Assembly (NCBI GenBank): GCA_049793155.1 | Contig: JBARBN010000037.1 | Coordinates: 1-55,145 of the forward strand | From: JALNZF01 sp049793155 | GTDB lineage: Bacteria > Nitrospirota > UBA9217 | Reading direction: 5' to 3' | Length of the DNA: 55,145 bases | In this document: piece after piece, positions 50,248 through 55,145 of the stretch | How the letters are laid out: every line of letters begins with the position of its first letter | How positions within the stretch are numbered: the stretch's first letter is position 1 | Position numbers and translations under genes: made by a program | The notes under the pieces: model-generated | What the model was told of the DNA's origin: nothing | The model's database searches: none | What the model saw: the letters and a program-made list of their open reading frames with translations, nothing else

Positions 50248-52242
50248 TTATCTCCCCAACGCCTCGTTCGCAGCCTGCCGTACCGCCGTATCCGGATCGC
50301 CATCGGCGATCTTTGCGAGAAGCGCTTCAACCGCTGCATCGCGTCTGTGTTTGAGCACCTCGACCGCTGTCTTCCTTACACTCCAGTGCGGGTCCGACAA
50401 TCTTGCAAGCACGGCCCACAGCACCTCATTCCCCTCATAACCGTCGAGGGCCGCGAGCACTGTTTTACGCACCTCCGGGTCCTTGTGATCCGCCAGTTTC
50501 AAGAGAGGATCGCATGCCGGCGCGTAGCGAAGCCTGCCCAATACCTCCACGAGCGCGAGAAGAAATATATCGGTCGCCGTGCCAAGACAGGCGGTCAGCA
50601 CCTCGCCCGCCTTTGCGCCGCCGGTCCTGCCCAGACCCCTTGCGGCCGTTGCCCGGACCCAGAGGTCGGTGTCCGCCAGCAAGGCAATCATGGCCTCACG
50701 CGCCTCGGGTGCGTCGATGGCACCAAGCGCCTCCGCGGCGGGCATGCGGACCTCGGGATCGTCGTCGGCGGCCGCCAGCAAGAGATGCCGGAGCGCCTTG
50801 GTACCGGGCGCGTTTGCAAGCGCGTTGACCACGGCCTTCCGGACGTCCGATTCTTCGTCCTTGAGGGCGAAGGCAAGGGCATCAACGGCCTTTTCCGTAG
50901 AAAATTTTCCCAGCAGCAGTACGATATTCCTGCGCATAAAAGCATCGCGAGAAGAGAAGTCCTGCATGAATCCGTCGAGCACGGACTCATCACCGATCGC
51001 AGCAAGTGCATGGATCGCCGCTTCCTGCACGTTCTCGTAGTCATCGCCCAGGAGTTCAAGAAGCGGCGTGATCGCCTGCTTGCTCCGCAGGCGCCCGAGC
51101 GAGGCTGCAGCGGCGCTCCGCACGTGGCCGTTCTCATCCTGCAGAAGAAGGATCAGGCGACCCTCGGCCTCCGCATACCCCACCTCTCCCAGCACCTCTA
51201 CTACGGTCCGCCGGACCAGCGCATTGTCACTCGAGAGATAGGGGACCAGAAAACCCGCTTTGTCCTTGTTAATGTGCGTAAGAGAATTCGCCACGGGCTC
51301 CCGTAGTTCATCTTCGTTCAAAAGAGAGAGCAGCTTCCGGATCGAGCTTTCCCGCCCGACCCACCCGAGGAGTGCGACGGCCGCCCTTTGAAGATCTCCG
51401 GCACTCGTGACAAGGGTCTCTTCAAGAAGATCCACGGCCCTCTCGATCATCCGTGCGCGCACAGACTCGATGATCTTAAGCCGGTCCGTCGCGGTACTCT
51501 TGCGGTAGATCGCAGTGATCGCGACGATCGAAACTTCGCGCACGATCCTGAGCGTGTCAGCAAGGCTTTCAATGAGCGGATCGATGGTGTTCGCATTGCC
51601 GATCCTGCCGAGAGATTCAAGGACCGGTTCGCGCAGACTGCTCCGGTCGAGTGAGGCAAGAAGCGGTCCGAGCGCCCGCTGGTCGCCGATCTCACCGAGC
51701 GCTTCGGCTGCGGCGTAGTCAAGCCAGCCCTGGTTGCGGCGGTTCAGGCACGCCAGCAGGGCATCTACGGCAAGAGGGTCACGGATCTTTCCCAGGGCCT
51801 CGGCAGCAGCCACACGGATATTCTCGTCAACGTCCTCGGCGAGCCGGGTGATCATCGCGGGCACGGCCCGGGAATCCCTGATGTCGCCGAGAATATCGAT
51901 GACGAACTTCCGCACATCCGGATCCGGCGTGGTGAGAAGGGGAAGCAGGTGATCCAGGGCAGGCCCTCCGATCTGAACAAGGGCCTCGATGGCCGAGTTC
52001 CTTGCTCCGGCGTTATCCTCGGCTTTCAGTGCTTCGATCAGACCGGCGATAACACTCTCACCTCCGATCGCCACAAGCGCCTCGACCGCTGTTTTCCGCA
52101 CCCGCCAGTCCTTGTCCGCCATGGCGCGCAAGAGCAGGGGAACTGCCTGCCTGCCCGCACTTCCGAGATCAACAACAGCCTCCCGTCGTTCTTCCGCGTC
52201 AATGCTCTGGAGCTTATTGCCTAAGACCTCAATATCCTGCAT
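50248..52242 (-). CDS. HEAT-repeat protein in chemosensory operon
   Basis: 664 residues made almost entirely of about 20 HEAT/PBS-lyase-type repeats of about 31 residues (pattern D-x-x-V-R-x-A-A-x-x-A-L-G-x-I/L). There is no catalytic motif, signal peptide or membrane segment. It would form a curved solenoid that binds protein partners. It overlaps cheW by 14 bases at its start and abuts cheR, so it is translated together with core signalling proteins. The role is unknown. A scaffold or adaptor in the array is plausible. Confidence 0.85.
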   Translation of the reverse strand: MQDIEVLGNKLQSIDAEERREAVVDLGSAGRQAVPLLLRAMADKDWRVRKTAVEALVAIGGESVIAGLIEALKAEDNAGARNSAIEALVQIGGPALDHLLPLLTTPDPDVRKFVIDILGDIRDSRAVPAMITRLAEDVDENIRVAAAEALGKIRDPLAVDALLACLNRRNQGWLDYAAAEALGEIGDQRALGPLLASLDRSSLREPVLESLGRIGNANTIDPLIESLADTLRIVREVSIVAITAIYRKSTATDRLKIIESVRARMIERAVDLLEETLVTSAGDLQRAAVALLGWVGRESSIRKLLSLLNEDELREPVANSLTHINKDKAGFLVPYLSSDNALVRRTVVEVLGEVGYAEAEGRLILLLQDENGHVRSAAAASLGRLRSKQAITPLLELLGDDYENVQEAAIHALAAIGDESVLDGFMQDFSSRDAFMRRNIVLLLGKFSTEKAVDALAFALKDEESDVRKAVVNALANAPGTKALRHLLLAAADDDPEVRMPAAEALGAIDAPEAREAMIALLADTDLWVRATAARGLGRTGGAKAGEVLTACLGTATDIFLLALVEVLGRLRYAPACDPLLKLADHKDPEVRKTVLAALDGYEGNEVLWAVLARLSDPHWSVRKTAVEVLKHRRDAAVEALLAKIADGDPDTAVRQAANEALGR

Positions 52243-52756
52243 GACCCGCCTCCGCCAACGCTGAACGCTCCTGCTGACTCAGGATCTTCGTGATGTCGAT
52301 GAGGATGATAAGCCGGTCGCCCACCTTGCCCATGCCGGTTATAAACCCTGCAGACTGACCCTTTGCGGCCTCCGGCGCAGGTTCAATGTCCTTCCCGGGC
52401 ACATGGAGAACCTCCTGTACGCTGTCCACCACCAGCCCGAGCAGTGCCTCCTGCGTTTCTCCCGCTACCCCGGGAATGGCCCCCTTCGTGATCATCATGC
52501 GCATGTCCCTCGGATTATCGACGATCCGGGCAAGGGCAAAACGCTTTCGCAGATCCACCATCGGGATGATAACACCGCGGAGATTGACCACGCCCTCAAC
52601 GAATTCCGGCATTCGCGGAAGCGGGGTGATCTTGAGCGGACGGACCACCTCGGTTATGAACCGGATGTTTACGCCGTACTCTTCACTGCCGACCTTGAAC
52701 GTGACGAGCTGGACCGTATCGTCAACCAAGGCAACCTTTTTTTCTTTTGATAGCAT
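52229..52756 (-). CDS. cheW: Chemotaxis coupling protein CheW
   Basis: 175 residues with the SH3-like CheW fold: LVTFKVGSEEYGVNI, the conserved EGVVNLRGVIIPMVDLR and the later LGLVVDSVQEVLHV. It links MCP and CheA. The start is taken as ATG at 52756. An in-frame TTG at 52768 has a better spaced G-rich stretch and cannot be excluded. Confidence 0.93.
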   Translation of the reverse strand: MLSKEKKVALVDDTVQLVTFKVGSEEYGVNIRFITEVVRPLKITPLPRMPEFVEGVVNLRGVIIPMVDLRKRFALARIVDNPRDMRMMITKGAIPGVAGETQEALLGLVVDSVQEVLHVPGKDIEPAPEAAKGQSAGFITGMGKVGDRLIILIDITKILSQQERSALAEAGHAGY

Positions 52757-52899
52757 GCTTTTCAACAACCTTGCCCCCCGACCCTGCTGGCCCTGGACTC
52801 ACGTTTGAGATAACAATCACAACCCTATATGGACATGCTCGCAAACTTGTCAATCCATCCCATGCCATCTTGAGCAGTCACCCGCACCATGGCCGCCCT

Positions 52900-54987
52900 T
52901 CACGCACGCTCTGTCCTGAATTTAGAGATTTCCTGATTGAGCGATTCAGAGTGTTTTACCATCACGTCCATGGCCACGTTCAATCCCGCCGCTATATCGG
53001 CGTTCGATCTCGCGATTTCCTTGATGCGCTCGATCGATTTTACAATGAGGTCGCTTCCGGTCTGTACTTCGCCGGCAGCCCTGTTCACCATGCCGATCTT
53101 CGCGCTCATGTTCTCGACCGCGGCGGAAATGTCCTTGCTTCCCCTTGCCTGTTCATCCGTTGAGGTCCTGATAAAGCGCGTGAGCTCGCGCATTTTTTCC
53201 GATGACCTCGTGATCTGCTCGCTGCCGACCTTCTGCTCATTCACGGCCTGGCTTATCTGATGCGTCATCTCATTGATCTTGTCGACGGCATCGCTTACCT
53301 GCCTGACGCCCCGGACCTGCTCTGTCGCTGCCTTGTTGATGCTCCTGCTCATGTCCCGAGACTGGTCAGCGCGTTCAACGATCTTCTCAAGAGCGCTGCT
53401 GGCATCTCGGGCAAGCCGCACCCCCTCCTCCACCATCGAAACCTCTTCCCGCATAGCTCCGACCGCCTCGCGAGACTCCTCCTGCACCGAGGTGATCAGC
53501 TTCCCGATCTCCTTCGTCGAAGCGGCGGTACGATTCGCGAGTTCGCGGATCTCGGCCGCAACCACCGCGAAACCCTTGCCATGCTCGCCGGCCTGCGCCG
53601 CGAGGATGGCCGCATTCAACGCAAGAAGCCCGGTCTGGTCGGTAATGTCCTCGATGACGGTCAGGATGCTGCCGATGTTCTCCGCGTGATCACCCAGGCG
53701 GTTCACCACATCCGCGGTACGGCGCGCCGTGGATTCGATCCGGCTCATGCCTTCAATGGTCTTCTCGATGGAACGCATTCCAAGCAGTTTGGCATCCGAA
53801 GCAACGGCTTCGGCCAGCGAGGTGGACTCCTTCGCATTGGATTCCACCTCTTTCACGGATGCGCTGATCTCGGTTGCCGAGGCTGCCGTATCTTCCGCGG
53901 CCGATGAAAGCACTTCAATGTTCTCTGCGATCTGGCGGACCGCGGCGGACATCTGAATGATGGCGGTGGACGTGTCTTCAATGGCGGTGGACAGTTGTAC
54001 GATGGTTTTTGCGACCTCATCGCTCGATGCCGCCATCTCGATCACCGATGAAGAAGTCGTCTCCGAGTTAGCGTACAGGTCTTTAACATTGTTTGCCATC
54101 TCCTTAAGCGAGAAGTGCATTTCATTCACGGACGATGCCACCTCTTCCACTGCCTCAGCCTGACCTTTGCTTCCCGCGGTGATCTCCTGAGAGGTCCCCT
54201 TCACCTCTCCCCAAATCTCGGCTGTTTTGTGGGCCGCCACCCGCACGCTCTCGATCATGCCTTTGAGCCCGGCAATCATGAGGTTAAGTCCCCGCCCGAG
54301 CATCCCGAGTTCGTCGTTCGACCGAACACGTACATTCTGCGACAGATCTCCTGCCGCAATGTTCGAGGCCGCATCCACGGCCTCCTTCGTAGGCAGGACG
54401 ATCATGCTCCGCACCATGAAGTTGAGCATCAAGGCGAGGGCGCCGATGATCAGTGCGCTGGTTCCAAGAAGCAGCCAGACCACGTTCCGCGCGTCCTTCC
54501 GGACCGCCGCCCGTGAAAATCCCATCCTGACCATACCGATGCGGGTGTCCCCGGTCTTGACGTCAACCTGCACTTCAATGGGATCGAGTTTCTCCTTTAC
54601 CTTCGCCGCGAGCGCCGCAGTGTCTTCGTTCTTTCCCTGGACGAGAAGTTCCTTCATGTCGGGATGGGTGCGGTTGAAACTGACGGCGGCATTGTTCAGG
54701 ATCACATTGGACGGATCAGCCACATATGCGTAAAGCATATCCGGGGACTGCATTGTTTCCGCAACAAGACCGTCCAGCACAGGGATGTCCCGATGCAGAA
54801 GAGCATCCGTGCCCGCCTTGCCGAGAAGCTGACCGATTTCGCGGCCCCGCGTTTCCAGCGCACGATACTGCCCGTCCATCAGCATGTGGGCGACAAAAAA
54901 AGTGCCCGCCACCATGAGTACGGTAATCGCGCCGATCAGTGCGAGCATGAACTTAAGCCCCATGCTGGCGTTAATGCTGTCCCTCAT
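52900..54987 (-). CDS. Methyl-accepting chemotaxis protein
   Basis: 695 residues. N-terminal membrane helix (about 10-32), periplasmic sensor of about 150 residues, second helix (about 180-205), HAMP domain, then the long cytoplasmic coiled coil with the signalling tip containing ILAAQAGEHGKGFAVVAAEI. The C-terminus ends without a CheR-tethering pentapeptide. The periplasmic domain is Cache-like in outline, and its ligand is unknown. The ATG at 54987 has GGAAGGG upstream. The ORF start at 55017 is rejected. Confidence 0.92.
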   Translation of the reverse strand: MRDSINASMGLKFMLALIGAITVLMVAGTFFVAHMLMDGQYRALETRGREIGQLLGKAGTDALLHRDIPVLDGLVAETMQSPDMLYAYVADPSNVILNNAAVSFNRTHPDMKELLVQGKNEDTAALAAKVKEKLDPIEVQVDVKTGDTRIGMVRMGFSRAAVRKDARNVVWLLLGTSALIIGALALMLNFMVRSMIVLPTKEAVDAASNIAAGDLSQNVRVRSNDELGMLGRGLNLMIAGLKGMIESVRVAAHKTAEIWGEVKGTSQEITAGSKGQAEAVEEVASSVNEMHFSLKEMANNVKDLYANSETTSSSVIEMAASSDEVAKTIVQLSTAIEDTSTAIIQMSAAVRQIAENIEVLSSAAEDTAASATEISASVKEVESNAKESTSLAEAVASDAKLLGMRSIEKTIEGMSRIESTARRTADVVNRLGDHAENIGSILTVIEDITDQTGLLALNAAILAAQAGEHGKGFAVVAAEIRELANRTAASTKEIGKLITSVQEESREAVGAMREEVSMVEEGVRLARDASSALEKIVERADQSRDMSRSINKAATEQVRGVRQVSDAVDKINEMTHQISQAVNEQKVGSEQITRSSEKMRELTRFIRTSTDEQARGSKDISAAVENMSAKIGMVNRAAGEVQTGSDLIVKSIERIKEIARSNADIAAGLNVAMDVMVKHSESLNQEISKFRTERA

Positions 54988-55041
54988 CGCCCTTCCCTTC
55001 CTTTCTGACAAAACCACGGCATCATGACTGGCATATTTTCA

Positions 55042-55145
55042 TTACCTCGCTCCCGATATTCCTGCGCTGTCCTTCTCCTTGGACGGATTCATCGCAACGA
55101 TCTCCCGGTTGAACAGCTCCGCCTGCTCTCCAAGGATCTTGAGCG
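55042..55145 (-). CDS. C-terminal end of an upstream gene, probably a second MCP (truncated by window)
   Basis: An open frame enters from base 145 on the minus strand, giving about 33 residues (ILGEQAELFNREIVAMN near its start) and the stop TAA at 55044-55042. The L-x-x-Q-A-x-x-L pattern resembles the very end of MCPs, and the gene is in line with the che operon 54 bases upstream of the complete MCP. The rest is outside the window. Confidence 0.5.
   Translation of the reverse strand, partial: LKILGEQAELFNREIVAMNPSKEKDSAGISGAR

Noticed and set aside
1..55145. tRNA, rRNA, insertion sequence or prophage genes
   Set aside because: I looked for cloverleaf-like ends, transposase motifs and integrase motifs and found none that could be supported.

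Overview
The window reads as a chromosomal piece of an anaerobic, Gram-negative, autotrophic bacterium. The Gram-negative signs are gmhA (LPS heptose), a Sec-exported multiheme cytochrome c and a periplasmic branched-chain amino acid binding protein. Anaerobic one-carbon metabolism is shown by most of a bacterial Wood-Ljungdahl pathway. The gene content fits Nitrospirota or Desulfobacterota-like lineages. That placement is inference; no rRNA is present to settle it.

Layout. 1-441: C-terminal end of a hybrid histidine kinase. 731-4282: a P3A-type proton-pumping ATPase inserted between a decayed 5-prime copy of rsmA and the intact rsmA. 4396-5977: gmhA and a conserved unrecognised gene behind a consensus promoter. 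6086-7350: atpB-atpE with promoter and terminator. 7385-9610: a left-handed beta-helix repeat protein divergent from gltX. 9827-14829: a branched-chain amino acid ABC operon (livK, livH, a livM-livG fusion, livF). 14921-18177: rqcP-like, pdxA, an AI-2E-family permease and a LOG-family hydrolase. 18174-21271: small membrane, zinc-ribbon and RRM proteins and a DUF438/hemerythrin/PAS protein. 21486-22925: an eight-heme hydroxylamine-oxidoreductase-like cytochrome preceded by a coupled 35-codon leader ORF.

22987-45599 is one long block on the minus strand devoted to one-carbon and folate metabolism. Read in transcription order it holds cooC, 5-formyl-THF cyclo-ligase, folE, a GltD-MvhD fusion flavoprotein, metV, metF, panB, thyX, a second cooC, a DUF2520 ketopantoate-reductase-like gene, acsE, acsD, acsC, acsB, a NuoE/NuoF/FdhA formate dehydrogenase and fhs. 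FdhA carries an in-frame TGA at the selenocysteine position, followed by a plausible SECIS hairpin, so two apparent ORFs are one selenoprotein. CO2 would be reduced to formate (FdhA-NuoF-NuoE), bound to THF (Fhs), reduced to methyl-THF (MetF/MetV with the fusion flavoprotein), moved to the corrinoid protein AcsCD by AcsE and condensed to acetyl-CoA on AcsB. PanB and ThyX draw on the same methylene-THF, and FolE and the cyclo-ligase supply or salvage the cofactor. The CODH subunit acsA/cooS and folD/fchA are not in the window. Many spacers in this block are imperfect palindromes, each built from its own short repeated word.

45760-46812 is rlmN. 46860-55145 (minus) is a chemosensory operon: MCP(s), CheW, a 664-residue HEAT-repeat protein, CheR, CheB, then a GAF protein and a CheY-like receiver with their own promoter and terminator. 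CheA is not in the window.
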